64,000 bases of DNA from Candidatus Afararchaeum irisae (GTDB lineage Archaea; Halobacteriota; Halobacteria; Halobacteriales; Afararchaeaceae), in NCBI GenBank assembly GCA_034190545.1, contig JAXIOF010000039.1:1-64000 (forward strand), given 5' to 3'. The notes below the pieces were generated by a model. The model saw nothing but the letters and a program-made list of their open reading frames with translations. It did no database searches and was not told the DNA's origin. The first letter of the stretch is position 1. Each line of letters starts with the position of its first letter. Positions 8,718-17,356 of this stretch are shown here, piece after piece. The translations under genes were made by a program, and so were the position numbers.

Positions 8718-9167
8718 ATGACGAACCAAGAGGTCGTCGACCTACTCAAGAAGGCGTATGAGGACGAGATCGAGACAGTGATGAACTACCTCGCCAACTC
8801 GATAATACTCGACGGCGTGAGCGCCGAGGAGATAAAGGAGTCACTCAACGCCGACATACAGGAGGAGCTGAACCACGCCGAGATGTTAGGAAGACGTCTC
8901 AAGGAGCTAGATGAACGTCCGCCCGCGTCGTATGACTTCGAGGCTCGACAGGAGTCCATGCAGCCTCCCGAGGACTCGACCGACGTCGTGTCGGTAATAG
9001 ACGGCGTCATAGACGCCGAGAAAGACGCCATAGAGACATACAGGTCGATAATAGAGAAGGCTGACGAGGCGAACGACCCCGTTACTGAAGACCTCGCCGT
9101 ACAGCTTCTCACCGACGAGGAGTCACACCACGCCGAGTTCAAGAGCTTCCGTAAGGAGTTCGAGTAG
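8718..9167 (+). CDS. Ferritin-like diiron-domain protein
   Basis: A four-helix protein of 149 aa from the ATG at 8718; a GTG at 8703 would add five residues. Metal-ligand motifs of the ferritin-like fold are visible as repeated E...ExxH patterns: DEIETVMNYL, EELNHAEML, AEKDAIETYRSII and EESHHAEFKSF. It resembles small haloarchaeal ferritin-like proteins rather than Dps or bacterioferritin. Iron storage or oxidation is plausible but unproven. Its promoter region shares the gap with the divergent thiolase, where TATA-like AATAATTAAA lies near 8647. Confidence 0.75.
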   Translation: MTNQEVVDLLKKAYEDEIETVMNYLANSIILDGVSAEEIKESLNADIQEELNHAEMLGRRLKELDERPPASYDFEARQESMQPPEDSTDVVSVIDGVIDAEKDAIETYRSIIEKADEANDPVTEDLAVQLLTDEESHHAEFKSFRKEFE

Positions 9168-9316
9168 TAGTCGTACCATAGACCGTCGTTTCGCGTAACT
9201 GAGACACCTGAGACTTTTCTTCGCTCTCCTGACTCCAGTAACAAGCTTAATGTACTGACGAGGCTGTATCTCTACGCGTAACCTAAACACGTTCATTCGG
9301 TTTAAGGAGGTCAAAA

Positions 9317-10516
9317 ATGCAGAACTCAGACACAGTCAAGTACTTCATACACGCGAATCTGACAGCAGACGGCGTTGTCGAGAGATCGGACGTCGTGGGA
9401 GCGATATTCGGACAGACAGAGGGTCTCTTGGGCGACGAACTAGACCTGCGCGACCTACAGAGGTCGAGTAAGATAAGCAGGATGGAGGTCAACGTCGAGA
9501 GCAAGAACGGTCAGTCATACGGCACGATCACCCTCGGAAGTAGCCTCGACAAGGTCAAGACGGCTATACTCGCGGCGTCCCTCGAGACGATAGAACGGAT
9601 AGGACCGTGTACCGCCGAGATCGAGGTCGAGATGGTCGAGGACATCCGCGCCGCGAAGAGGAAACAGATTGTCGAGAGGTCGAAGTACATACTCACAGAG
9701 CTCTTCGACGAGGGCGGCATAGACACCGAGGAGATAATAGACGAGGTCAGGAAGGCGGTCAGAACCGAGGGGATACAGAGATACGCCGGGCTCCCCGCGG
9801 GACCCAACGTCGAGAAGAGCGACGCCGTCCTGATAGTCGAGGGACGCGCCGACGTACTCAACCTACTCAAGTACGGCATCAAGAACGCGATAGGAGTTGA
9901 GGGTACGAATATACCCGACGAGATAGTGCGTCTCTCGGAGGAGAAGACCGTGACGGCGTTCCTCGACTCCGACAGGGGCGGCGACCTCATACTCAAGGAA
10001 CTCGATCAGGTCGGAGACGTCGACTACGTCGCACATCCACCTGAAGGTAAATGTGTCGAGGACATGTCACACGACGAGATACGTGAGTCACTCAGAAACA
10101 AGGTTCCTCTTGAACTCGCGGTCGACTCCGAGGAGGAGAACCGAAGTTACGACTCGGAAGGGAGCTGTAAGACAGAGACTGCGGAGGGGTCAGACGAGCG
10201 AGAGTCGGAGTCCGAGTCGGAGACTGACGGAGAGAGTCCACTTAGGGACAGGATAGAAGCCGTGAAGGGCAACGGCAAGAGCCTTCTCCTCGACTCGGAG
10301 TTCGACGAGGTCGAGGAGGTTGACTCGGAGGCACTCGGCGAGAAGCTCGACGAGACGAACGGCGAGGTCGAGAACGTCGTAGTAGACGGCGAGATTACAC
10401 AGGCGACACTCGACTCGGCGAGCCTAAACGGAGTCGAGACCGTCGCAGGAGAGGAGATTGGACACGTCGTCAAGAAGCCCCTCGATGTCAACGTCGTGAC
10501 CGAAGCAGAGCTGTAA
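9317..10516 (+). CDS. dnaG: Archaeal DnaG-like primase
   Basis: A 399-aa protein with the conserved archaeal DnaG N-terminus ([20 protein letters not shown]) and a Toprim core ([11 protein letters not shown], then [11 protein letters not shown]). Archaeal DnaG makes short RNA primers in vitro and also associates with the exosome in RNA turnover. The region from about 255 to 310 is a low-complexity acidic linker rich in Glu and Ser. The start is fixed by a strong Shine-Dalgarno TAAGGAGGTC 6-7 bases upstream of the ATG. nadC follows with 2 bases between stop and start, so the two are likely co-transcribed. Confidence 0.95.
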   Translation: MQNSDTVKYFIHANLTADGVVERSDVVGAIFGQTEGLLGDELDLRDLQRSSKISRMEVNVESKNGQSYGTITLGSSLDKVKTAILAASLETIERIGPCTAEIEVEMVEDIRAAKRKQIVERSKYILTELFDEGGIDTEEIIDEVRKAVRTEGIQRYAGLPAGPNVEKSDAVLIVEGRADVLNLLKYGIKNAIGVEGTNIPDEIVRLSEEKTVTAFLDSDRGGDLILKELDQVGDVDYVAHPPEGKCVEDMSHDEIRESLRNKVPLELAVDSEEENRSYDSEGSCKTETAEGSDERESESESETDGESPLRDRIEAVKGNGKSLLLDSEFDEVEEVDSEALGEKLDETNGEVENVVVDGEITQATLDSASLNGVETVAGEEIGHVVKKPLDVNVVTEAEL

Positions 10517-10518
10517 CA

Positions 10519-11334
10519 ATGTTAGACGACAGACTCCGTGAGTTCCTAGACGAGGACTCGACGGGATGGAGAGACGTGAGTAGCTCGGTCGTCAGGGGCG
10601 ACGCGCGCGCAAGAGTGGTGACGAAAGAAGACGGCGTCGTGGCGGGCTTAGACGAGGCTTCGAGGCTGTTGGGTCTCTTAGACTCAGACTCCGGAGTGGA
10701 GGTCGAGACGCGGTTCGAGGACGGTGAGGAGATAGAGGAGGGCGACACCGTCCTCGAAGCCGAGGGCGACGCCACGTCTCTACTAAGAGGAGAACGTCCG
10801 TGTCTGAATATACTCGGGAGCATGAGCGGTATCGCTACCGTGACAGCCGACTGTGTCGAGAAGGCGGGCGAAGTTACCGTCGCGGCGACACGTAAGACGA
10901 CGCCGGGTTACAGGAGTTTCGAGAAGAAGGCGGTACGCGTCGGCGGCGGAGATCCACACAGGTACAGCTTAGACGACGTAGTGATGCTCAAGGAGAACCA
11001 CATAGAGTTAGAGGGACTCGAAACCGCCTTCGAGAGAGCGAGAGACACAAAGAGCTTTACCTCGAAGATAGAGGTCGAAGCCGAGACTGTCGAGACCGCG
11101 GTAGAAGCCGCCGAACTCGGTGCCGACATCGTCCTACTCGACAATATGTCGCCGTCGGAGGTCGAGAGCTGCGTAGACGAACTCGGAGATTACGACGTCG
11201 TAGTAGAGGCGTCGGGCGGTATAACGCCCGAGAACGTCGGCGAGTACGCCGGTACGGGAGTCGACGTCGTCTCTATGGGGAGCCTGATACACTCGTCCGA
11301 CTGGCTCGACTACAGTATGAGAATCGAGAAGTAG
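10519..11334 (+). CDS. nadC: Nicotinate-nucleotide pyrophosphorylase (carboxylating)
   Basis: Converts quinolinate and PRPP to nicotinate mononucleotide in de novo NAD synthesis. The 271-aa chain shows ATRKTTPGYR, GGGDPHR and MLKENHIEL (substrate-binding residues), then DIVLLDNMSP and VEASGGITPENV at the phosphate site, in the family's usual order. Length is normal. It is tightly coupled to dnaG upstream. The other quinolinate genes, nadA and nadB, are absent from the window. Confidence 0.95.
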   Translation: MLDDRLREFLDEDSTGWRDVSSSVVRGDARARVVTKEDGVVAGLDEASRLLGLLDSDSGVEVETRFEDGEEIEEGDTVLEAEGDATSLLRGERPCLNILGSMSGIATVTADCVEKAGEVTVAATRKTTPGYRSFEKKAVRVGGGDPHRYSLDDVVMLKENHIELEGLETAFERARDTKSFTSKIEVEAETVETAVEAAELGADIVLLDNMSPSEVESCVDELGDYDVVVEASGGITPENVGEYAGTGVDVVSMGSLIHSSDWLDYSMRIEK

Positions 11335-11336
11335 AG

Positions 11337-11364
11337 TGAAGTGGAGTAGAGTAGAGTAGAGTAG
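11337..11364. repeat. Pentamer AGTAG/GTAGA repeat after nadC
   Basis: Immediately after the nadC stop the DNA consists of near-perfect GTAGA repeats (gtggagtagagtagagtag). It separates the convergent nadC and dapD stops. No stem is obvious, so a terminator function is not supported. Confidence 0.6.
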
Positions 11365-11377
11365 TCAGCCGAGTCCC

Positions 11378-12172
11378 TTAATCCCTGAGAGCGTCTTCCT
11401 TCTCGGTCTTTTCGAGTGTGTCGTCTTCGAGCGACGTAGCGACTGCGGCGGGCTTGTAGAACTCCTCTCCGAATCCCTCGACAGACGACTTGACGTGTCT
11501 CTGCATCACGCGTCTCTCGGCGGGAACCTCTCCGTAGACTACCTCGTCCTCCACAAGGTCGTAGACCGGAATCGAGGGGTTGAGAAGAGTGTTCTCGGCT
11601 ATCACGGAGTCCTCGCCGACGACGAAGCCGCTGGTTATACGTGCTCCCGCGCCTATCGAGACGCCGTCTTCGACTACGACGGGGGCGTCCTCTACGGGTT
11701 CGAGGACTCCACCGATAAGTGTGTTAGCACCTATCTTGACGTTGTCGCCTATCTGTGCACACGACCCCACGGTGTCGCACGAGTCGACGAGGGTTCCGTC
11801 ACCGACGTGTGCGCCGACGTTGACGAAGCTCGGCGACATCATTATGACAGAGTCGCCGACGTAGGCACCGTCCCTCACTACTGTACCGTCGGGGGTGTTT
11901 CTCGTGCCCTTTTCGAGGAACTCCGAGGTGTCCTTTAGCTCGAACTTGTCGTGGTAGGTGACGTCGCCGTACTCCAACTCCCTGTTGTCGCGCTCCGAGA
12001 AGTTGAGGAGTATGCCCTTCTTGACCCACTCGTTGGCGACCCAGTCGCCGTCGACCTTCTCCGCCGCTCTAACCTCACCGGAGTTTAGGGCGTCCAGGAA
12101 GTCGTCGAGTAGGTCGGTGTCGGCTTCGTCTTCGTCCCACGCCTCGTTGATATCTGATTCGAGTGTCGACAT
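11378..12172 (-). CDS. dapD: 2,3,4,5-tetrahydropyridine-2,6-dicarboxylate N-succinyltransferase
   Basis: Succinyl-CoA-dependent step of the lysine/diaminopimelate pathway. The 264-aa protein has a helical N-terminus and a left-handed beta-helix of hexapeptide repeats (VVRDGAYVGDSVIMMSPSF, VGAHVGDGTLVDSCDTVGSC, IGDNVKIGANTLIGG). The conserved SFVNVGA and GANTLIGGVLEP regions identify DapD rather than a generic acyltransferase. No other dap genes adjoin it. It is divergent from rnhB, with 95 bp between the chosen starts. Confidence 0.93.
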   Translation of the reverse strand: MSTLESDINEAWDEDEADTDLLDDFLDALNSGEVRAAEKVDGDWVANEWVKKGILLNFSERDNRELEYGDVTYHDKFELKDTSEFLEKGTRNTPDGTVVRDGAYVGDSVIMMSPSFVNVGAHVGDGTLVDSCDTVGSCAQIGDNVKIGANTLIGGVLEPVEDAPVVVEDGVSIGAGARITSGFVVGEDSVIAENTLLNPSIPVYDLVEDEVVYGEVPAERRVMQRHVKSSVEGFGEEFYKPAAVATSLEDDTLEKTEKEDALRD

Positions 12173-12267
12173 ACAGGGACTGGGTGTCGGAGAGGTATAT
12201 TAGTTGTTTTTGGCGGTTGCGATCCGACCTCGGCAGATATATTACGTCCGACGACGAGCCAAGTAAC

Positions 12268-12885
12268 GTGATAGGAGTCGACGAGGCAGGCAAGGGACCC
12301 GTCTTGGGTAGTATGTTCGTCGCCGGAGTCAGGACGCCCGGAGACGGTCTCGACTTCGAGGTTCGTGACTCTAAGAAGCTCTCAGAACCGAGGAGGCGCG
12401 AGATATACAGTAGGCTGACCGAGTACGACTACTCCGTAGTCGAGGTAACGCCTCAGAAGATAGACGAGTACGTCGACGAAGGAGGTATGAACCGTCTCGT
12501 CGTCAAGGCACAGTCGGAGGCTGTACGTCGCTTAGACCCCGACGACGGAGAGGAGATAGTCGTCGACGCGAGCGACACGTCGGCGGAGAGGTTCGGGAGA
12601 CGTGTCTCAGAGGAAACAGGCTACGAAGTCACAGCAGAACACGGCGCGGACGAGAGCTACGACGCCGTCGCGGGAGCGTCTGTTATAGCGAAGGTAGAAC
12701 GCGACTCACACGTCGAGAGTCTCGGGGAGGTCGGAAGCGGCTATCCGTCGGACTCTAAGACAGTCGAGTACCTGAGGGAGTACGTCGAGGAGAACCGTGG
12801 TCTTCCGGGTTTCGCGCGTGAGTCTTGGAGCACAGCCGAACGTATACTCGACGAGGCGAAGCAGTCGGGGATAGACGACTTCTGA
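12268..12885 (+). CDS. rnhB: Ribonuclease HII
   Basis: Removes ribonucleotides and RNA primers from DNA. The catalytic motif IGVDEAGKGPVLG sits at the very N-terminus and DSKKLSEPRR follows, with later acidic residues in VVDASD and HGADESYDAVAGASVIAK. I chose the GTG at 12268 (205 aa, the usual archaeal length). The longer frame back to 12163 would overlap dapD, and a TATA-like AGATATATTA at about 12235-12243 places the transcript start almost on this GTG. Confidence 0.92.
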   Translation: MIGVDEAGKGPVLGSMFVAGVRTPGDGLDFEVRDSKKLSEPRRREIYSRLTEYDYSVVEVTPQKIDEYVDEGGMNRLVVKAQSEAVRRLDPDDGEEIVVDASDTSAERFGRRVSEETGYEVTAEHGADESYDAVAGASVIAKVERDSHVESLGEVGSGYPSDSKTVEYLREYVEENRGLPGFARESWSTAERILDEAKQSGIDDF

Positions 12886-12978
12886 CGGAGTCGGAAGAAG
12901 AAAGTACGTCACAGCGTCAGTCTTATGGCTTCGGGTCTTATATACACGTCTAATATGAATATGGAGATCAACAGGGGA

Positions 12979-13575
12979 ATGTCGAGACGTGGCTTCTTAG
13001 TCTCGTCGTTAGCCGTAGCTTCGACAGCCGGATGTCTGGGTGCTGGGGGGAACAGTCAAGCCTCGGGACCGAGTCAGGTAGACGGTGAACCTACTAAGGG
13101 CGACGAGGACGCGCCGGTGACCGTCGTCGAGTACTTCGACTTCTCGTGTTCCCACTGCCGCAGCTTCCACGAAGAGACTATGCCGGCACTCGAAAGTCGG
13201 TACATAGAGACGGGCGATGTGAAGTTCGTCCACCGCAACTTTCCCGTGCCTGTCGACGACTGGTCACAGACGACCGCGATAGCAGGCGAGGCGGTCTATG
13301 TACTCGGAGGCGACGACGCCTACTGGGAGTACGTCGACAGGATCTTCGCACGTCAGGGGAATATGTCGATGGAGTACATAGAGACTGCGGCGGACGAGGT
13401 GGGTGTCGACGGCTCGGAGGTCAGATCCGCAGTAGAAAGCGAGGAGTATCTACCCGAGGTCAACGCCGACAGGAAGAGCGGCGAGGAGAGAGGCGTATCG
13501 GGGACACCTGCCGTATTCGTCAACGGAGAACAGGTGAAAGAAGGACTCGCATCGGCGATAGAGTCGGAGATGTAG
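12979..13575 (+). CDS. DsbA/thioredoxin-fold lipoprotein with Tat signal
   Basis: From the ATG at 12979 the protein is 198 aa. It starts MSRRGFL, a twin-arginine signal, with a hydrophobic stretch and lipobox STAGC (Cys19), so it is probably an exported, lipid-anchored protein. The thioredoxin-like domain has an active-site CSHC (57-60) in FDFSCSHCRSFHEETM and a cis-Pro loop SGTPAVFVNG. It likely catalyses thiol-disulfide exchange at the cell surface. A TATA box (CTTATATAC, about 12937-12945) is appropriately placed. An upstream in-frame ATG at 12961 is a less likely start. Confidence 0.87.
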   Translation: MSRRGFLVSSLAVASTAGCLGAGGNSQASGPSQVDGEPTKGDEDAPVTVVEYFDFSCSHCRSFHEETMPALESRYIETGDVKFVHRNFPVPVDDWSQTTAIAGEAVYVLGGDDAYWEYVDRIFARQGNMSMEYIETAADEVGVDGSEVRSAVESEEYLPEVNADRKSGEERGVSGTPAVFVNGEQVKEGLASAIESEM

Positions 13576-13576
13576 T

Positions 13577-15049
13577 TTATTTCTCGGTTACGAGAACTCG
13601 GAGTATAGATCCGTACGCGGGTCGGGTTATGAGAATCCCTATGAGGACTCCGACTATCGTGACTATGGCGAATCCCGTGAGTCTTCCGAGTCCAAGGAAG
13701 GCAAGCGGGAGCATCGCTCCGATAGTCGTCGCCGCAGCCATTCCTATTATGATGAAGGCTTTCTTTATACGTTTCTTGTAGAGGTTCGAGCTACTCACTC
13801 CGCCCTCGTGGAGAACCTCGTCGGTGATTATGACGAGGTCGTCGACTCCCGTGCCTATGACGGCTATGAGCCCGGCTATGTGTGAGAGATCGAGGCTGAG
13901 ACCGAATCCAGCGGCAAATCCGAGGAGGGCAACGACCTCGGCAAGTCCCGTGAGAGCCATTGGAACTGCTACACGTAGGTCTCTGTACCTCCAGTAGATA
14001 GTGGCTCCGACTACTATTACGGCGAAGATGCCTATGAGGAGCGAGTAGGTCTTGAACCGCGATCCCTGAGAGGCACTTATAGAGGTCGACGAAGCTATCT
14101 CGACCTGTGTCGGAAGAGCACCCGACCTGAGCGAGACACTGACTCTCTGTGCCTGCTGTTCGGTCATACCGGTGACCTGGAGACCGCCTCCCTGCCATCT
14201 CCCCGACTCTATGTCAGACGCGAGCGTCGGGTTGAGGGGTCCTCTGAAGACCTCGTCGTCGTTGAAGTACATCACGAGTGGATGCGCGCTGGGGTTAGTC
14301 GTGGCGTTGACATCAATTACAGTACTTCTGAACTGTTCAACGCCCGAGTCGGTGAGGCTGAAAGCGACGCTGTAGGTGTCGCCTCCCTGCTGTGACGGAC
14401 GGGGTCTCGAAACACTTCCCCTCTCGACTGCGTCTCCGAAGAGGACATGTCTCGTCTGGTTGCCCTGTTCGACGACCCTTATCTCGAACCGTCCCTGCTG
14501 GGCGATTATAGACGAGGCGTTCTCCTGTATTCCGGGAAGCTCGACGACTATGAAGTTCTGGTTGGTTATGGGGTTCGACTGCTGGAAGACACGCACACCC
14601 GAGAGCTGTCCGACCTGTGGCGTGTTCTCTATACGTGTCTGTAACGAGTTACGTAGCTCCTCAAGGGTTGCGGGCGTAACCCCTTCGTCTATCGACTCAA
14701 CCGTCAAGCCGTGGGATTCGAGGGCTGTACGTATCTCGGCGTCGGTCGCGTTTCCTCTTATCTCGACTATTCCGTCGTTCGAGTAGACCTTCGTACGTAC
14801 ACCGAGGCTCTGTGTGAGTTCGGACTGTAGCTCCGCGGGGTCCGTGTCTCCGAGTCCCGAGACCTGAGCCGTGGTTCCGACGGGCTCAAGCTGCATACGT
14901 GTTCCTCCGTCGAGCTGGAGTCCGAACTTGAGTGAGGTCGTGCCCTCAGTATCACCCGTGGGAGCTATCGCAACGACCGATAGAACCATCACGACTATGA
15001 GGAGGACGACCCTCCAGTCCTTCAGAAGTCCCTTTAGATCCGACATCAC
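13577..15049 (-). CDS. secD: Protein-export membrane protein SecD
   Basis: RND-type accessory subunit of the Sec translocon. The 490-aa protein has an N-terminal membrane segment (VVLLIVVMVLSVVAIAP), a large extracytoplasmic P1 region beginning KFGLQLDGGTRMQLEP, and a C-terminal block of five membrane helices including the conserved GTGVDDLVIITDE. Like other archaeal SecD it has no SecA partner. secF precedes it with a 4-bp overlap, so the order is secF-secD. The stop lies 2 bp from the end of the convergent DsbA-like gene. Confidence 0.95.
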   Translation of the reverse strand: MMSDLKGLLKDWRVVLLIVVMVLSVVAIAPTGDTEGTTSLKFGLQLDGGTRMQLEPVGTTAQVSGLGDTDPAELQSELTQSLGVRTKVYSNDGIVEIRGNATDAEIRTALESHGLTVESIDEGVTPATLEELRNSLQTRIENTPQVGQLSGVRVFQQSNPITNQNFIVVELPGIQENASSIIAQQGRFEIRVVEQGNQTRHVLFGDAVERGSVSRPRPSQQGGDTYSVAFSLTDSGVEQFRSTVIDVNATTNPSAHPLVMYFNDDEVFRGPLNPTLASDIESGRWQGGGLQVTGMTEQQAQRVSVSLRSGALPTQVEIASSTSISASQGSRFKTYSLLIGIFAVIVVGATIYWRYRDLRVAVPMALTGLAEVVALLGFAAGFGLSLDLSHIAGLIAVIGTGVDDLVIITDEVLHEGGVSSSNLYKKRIKKAFIIIGMAAATTIGAMLPLAFLGLGRLTGFAIVTIVGVLIGILITRPAYGSILRVLVTEK

Positions 15050-15936
15050 GCACCACCTCTCGAATTCGACGCCTTACCTCTCCTGTCGACTACCTCCCAT
15101 CTCAGTAGGCTGACGTTCATCATGTAGGTATTGATTATGTCGACTCCGAGTCCGACGAAGAGTATCACTCCTATGTCACGCAGGACGAATATTGACGCGA
15201 GATGTGAGACGACAGCCATAGCGAACATCGCCGCCATCGACGTCGTCGTCATGGTTATACCCGTCTCCATAGCCTTCTCGACGTTTTCGTGGAACTCACT
15301 TCTCCTTCCCTTGAGGACGCTCCGTGTGAGAAGTATGTCGGAGTCTATGCTGTATCCTATGAGTAGGAGGAGAGCGGGTATCGTCGCGAGAGACAGGTCG
15401 ATTCCGAGGAGATTCATCACGCCTATCGGAACCACCATGTCGCTGAAAGCACTCAGGACGACAGCGAGAGATGGTACGACTGTCCTGAAGAAGGCGAATA
15501 TTATGATACTCATCACGGCGAACGCAAAGACAACAGCGCTGATTCCCTGTGTCTGTAACGAAGCGCCGTAGGTCGGACTTATCTGGCTGACTGAGTTGTC
15601 GGCGTAGCTCGAAGCTACGTTCCTGAGCTGACTCATCTCGTCTTCAGACAACGGCTGGTAAGACAGTATGTATCCCGTACGTGTCGACTGAACCGACTCG
15701 GGTGTAGCCACCGACGAGAAGTCGGATCGAACCTGATCCATCGGTGCGTCCGTCGTGACCTGTACCGTCACGCCTCCGGTGAACTCCTGTCCGAGATGTG
15801 CTGGGGTTCCCGTGAGAGCCATAGTCGCACCTATGATTACGAAGGTGGCGAGGAGTATCCCCGCGGGAACCGCAAGGAGTTGGCGGTTTGTGTAGTCGGT
15901 GTAGTCGACGTTCTCGACACTAAACATCGGATACAA
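15046..15936 (-). CDS. secF: Protein-export membrane protein SecF
   Basis: The 296-aa partner of SecD. It has an N-terminal helix, the signature GQEFTGGVTVQV, an external loop, and a five-helix membrane block with the family motif LLLIGYSIDSDILLTRSVLKG. A methionine three residues in (MFSVENVDY, ATG near 15927) is an alternative start. The 4-bp overlap with secD implies translational coupling and equal stoichiometry. Confidence 0.95.
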   Translation of the reverse strand: MYPMFSVENVDYTDYTNRQLLAVPAGILLATFVIIGATMALTGTPAHLGQEFTGGVTVQVTTDAPMDQVRSDFSSVATPESVQSTRTGYILSYQPLSEDEMSQLRNVASSYADNSVSQISPTYGASLQTQGISAVVFAFAVMSIIIFAFFRTVVPSLAVVLSAFSDMVVPIGVMNLLGIDLSLATIPALLLLIGYSIDSDILLTRSVLKGRRSEFHENVEKAMETGITMTTTSMAAMFAMAVVSHLASIFVLRDIGVILFVGLGVDIINTYMMNVSLLRWEVVDRRGKASNSRGGA

Positions 15937-15971
15937 GAAGTGGCGAGAATTAAGTTAAGGCTTCTTATTTG

Positions 15972-16514
15972 TCAGAGAGAGATATGATCGACATCGTCGG
16001 AGTCGTCATCGGAGTCGTCGTCCGGCGGAGTCGGCGACGGAGACTGATGAGAGCCGGTCTCGAAGGGCTGTGTCTCAGGCTTGGGCTGTGACTCGGTTCC
16101 GCTTCCTCTTCCAGTGTTCTCCATTCCGAGCATCTCACCCGCGTCTGGACTGATACCGACGTTTACCTCCTCGTCGACACTGTCGGAGACTACCTGTACG
16201 TTCTGAGCGAGTACCTCAAGTATGTCATCGAGGTTGACGTAGGCGTAGTACTGCCCATCGTCGTTCTCCATAGTAAGCTGTGTGTCTGTCACAACGGGCT
16301 GACCGTTCTCCATGAATGCGACGTTTACAGGGAGGTCGCCCCCTTCATCTTCCTCGCCGAGCATCGTCACAGTCACCTCGTCTATACCTATGACCTCACC
16401 GTGTCTTTCGAGGACATCCGCGAGTTCGACCATGTCATACGTCACGGCGTTCTTGGTCTCGTCGTCGTGTTCCCCCGTGTAACACCCCTCACAGACCTGA
16501 AGATCGATGCGCAT
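15972..16514 (-). CDS. Hypothetical acidic protein with proline-rich tail
   Basis: Not recognised. The 180-aa product begins MRIDLQVCEGCYTG, where a CxxC pair could bind metal or be redox active. A predicted alpha/beta domain follows to about residue 130, and then a low-complexity tail rich in Gln, Pro, Ser and Asp ending in DDDSDDDSDDVDHISL. There is no signal peptide or membrane helix, so it is probably cytoplasmic. It lies upstream of secF on the same strand with 35 bp between. The coding call rests on length, acidic composition and strand context. Confidence 0.6.
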   Translation of the reverse strand: MRIDLQVCEGCYTGEHDDETKNAVTYDMVELADVLERHGEVIGIDEVTVTMLGEEDEGGDLPVNVAFMENGQPVVTDTQLTMENDDGQYYAYVNLDDILEVLAQNVQVVSDSVDEEVNVGISPDAGEMLGMENTGRGSGTESQPKPETQPFETGSHQSPSPTPPDDDSDDDSDDVDHISL

Positions 16515-16561
16515 ACCCGATCTTCGTGTTTCGAGTCCTTCGGTATTTCGGTCTCACACAG

Positions 16562-17353
16562 TCACGCCGGAGAGACAGTGAAAAAGAGTATGTTGTGTAT
16601 GCCGGGTCCGAGACCGAGCGCGGCGACGACAGCGAGTATTAGTCTTCCCTCAGAGGGTCTCTCGTCGACATACTCGGTGAAGCCGACTACGACACCGACG
16701 GCGACTGCGACCTTGAGTAATACGAAGAGCCACGTCCCTCCAAACGAGGGTGTTAGATGGTAGCCGATCCCTATTACTACACGTGAGAGGGGGGTCTCCT
16801 CGTTGAATCCGAGGAGGTCGATTCCGACAGCCGTCGAGACACCGTCTAAGACGTGACCGAGGACGACGGCGAGACCCACGTATCCCGTCGTCTCGGCTGC
16901 GTCGGGCTGGAGACGTGAAATCCCGAGCCAGACGCCGGCTGTCAGAGCCGCTGTGGCTACGACGCCCGCGAGAGGAGCGGCTGTATGTACAGTGTCACGT
17001 AGGAGGTAGAGTGAGGAAATCGCGGGGGCTATAACGAGAAGACCGACCCCACCGAGTACTGTGTCGGATCTGTCGTAACGCAGCGAGAGTAACCAGACTG
17101 CCGCCGCCGCGACGAAGGTCGTGAGGTAGACAGCGGGGGTGCCAAACAGGGGCTCTACCGACGGGGGGAAGACCTCGACCCTGTGACCGACACGGAGTAC
17201 GCCGCCGAGCCCTACCCAAGGCAGGAGTCCGACGACTGTCGACGTTTCGACAGTTGGCTTCGTGCGTAAGAGGAAGTAGACCGCGAGGGCTACTCCTAAG
17301 ACGAGAGGTATCAGGTAATCGACCGGCGGGAGACGGAATCCGTGAGGGAGCAT
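16562..17353 (-). CDS. DUF63 family integral membrane protein
   Basis: A 263-aa protein made almost entirely of hydrophobic helices, about seven or eight, beginning FRLPPVDYLIPLVLGVALAVYF. The conserved DUF63 landmarks GLLPWVGLGGVLRV, GHVLDGVSTAVGID and GPGIHN are visible. The family is widespread in Euryarchaeota and has no established function. It starts 3 bp after the nmd3 stop, so it is probably co-transcribed with nmd3. Confidence 0.85.
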   Translation of the reverse strand: MLPHGFRLPPVDYLIPLVLGVALAVYFLLRTKPTVETSTVVGLLPWVGLGGVLRVGHRVEVFPPSVEPLFGTPAVYLTTFVAAAAVWLLSLRYDRSDTVLGGVGLLVIAPAISSLYLLRDTVHTAAPLAGVVATAALTAGVWLGISRLQPDAAETTGYVGLAVVLGHVLDGVSTAVGIDLLGFNEETPLSRVVIGIGYHLTPSFGGTWLFVLLKVAVAVGVVVGFTEYVDERPSEGRLILAVVAALGLGPGIHNILFFTVSPA

Positions 17354-17356
17354 TAA

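Noticed and set aside
12163-12267. Longer N-terminus for RNase HII
   Set aside because: It would run over the dapD start and its promoter; the TATA box location and the conserved IGVDEAG start favour GTG 12268.
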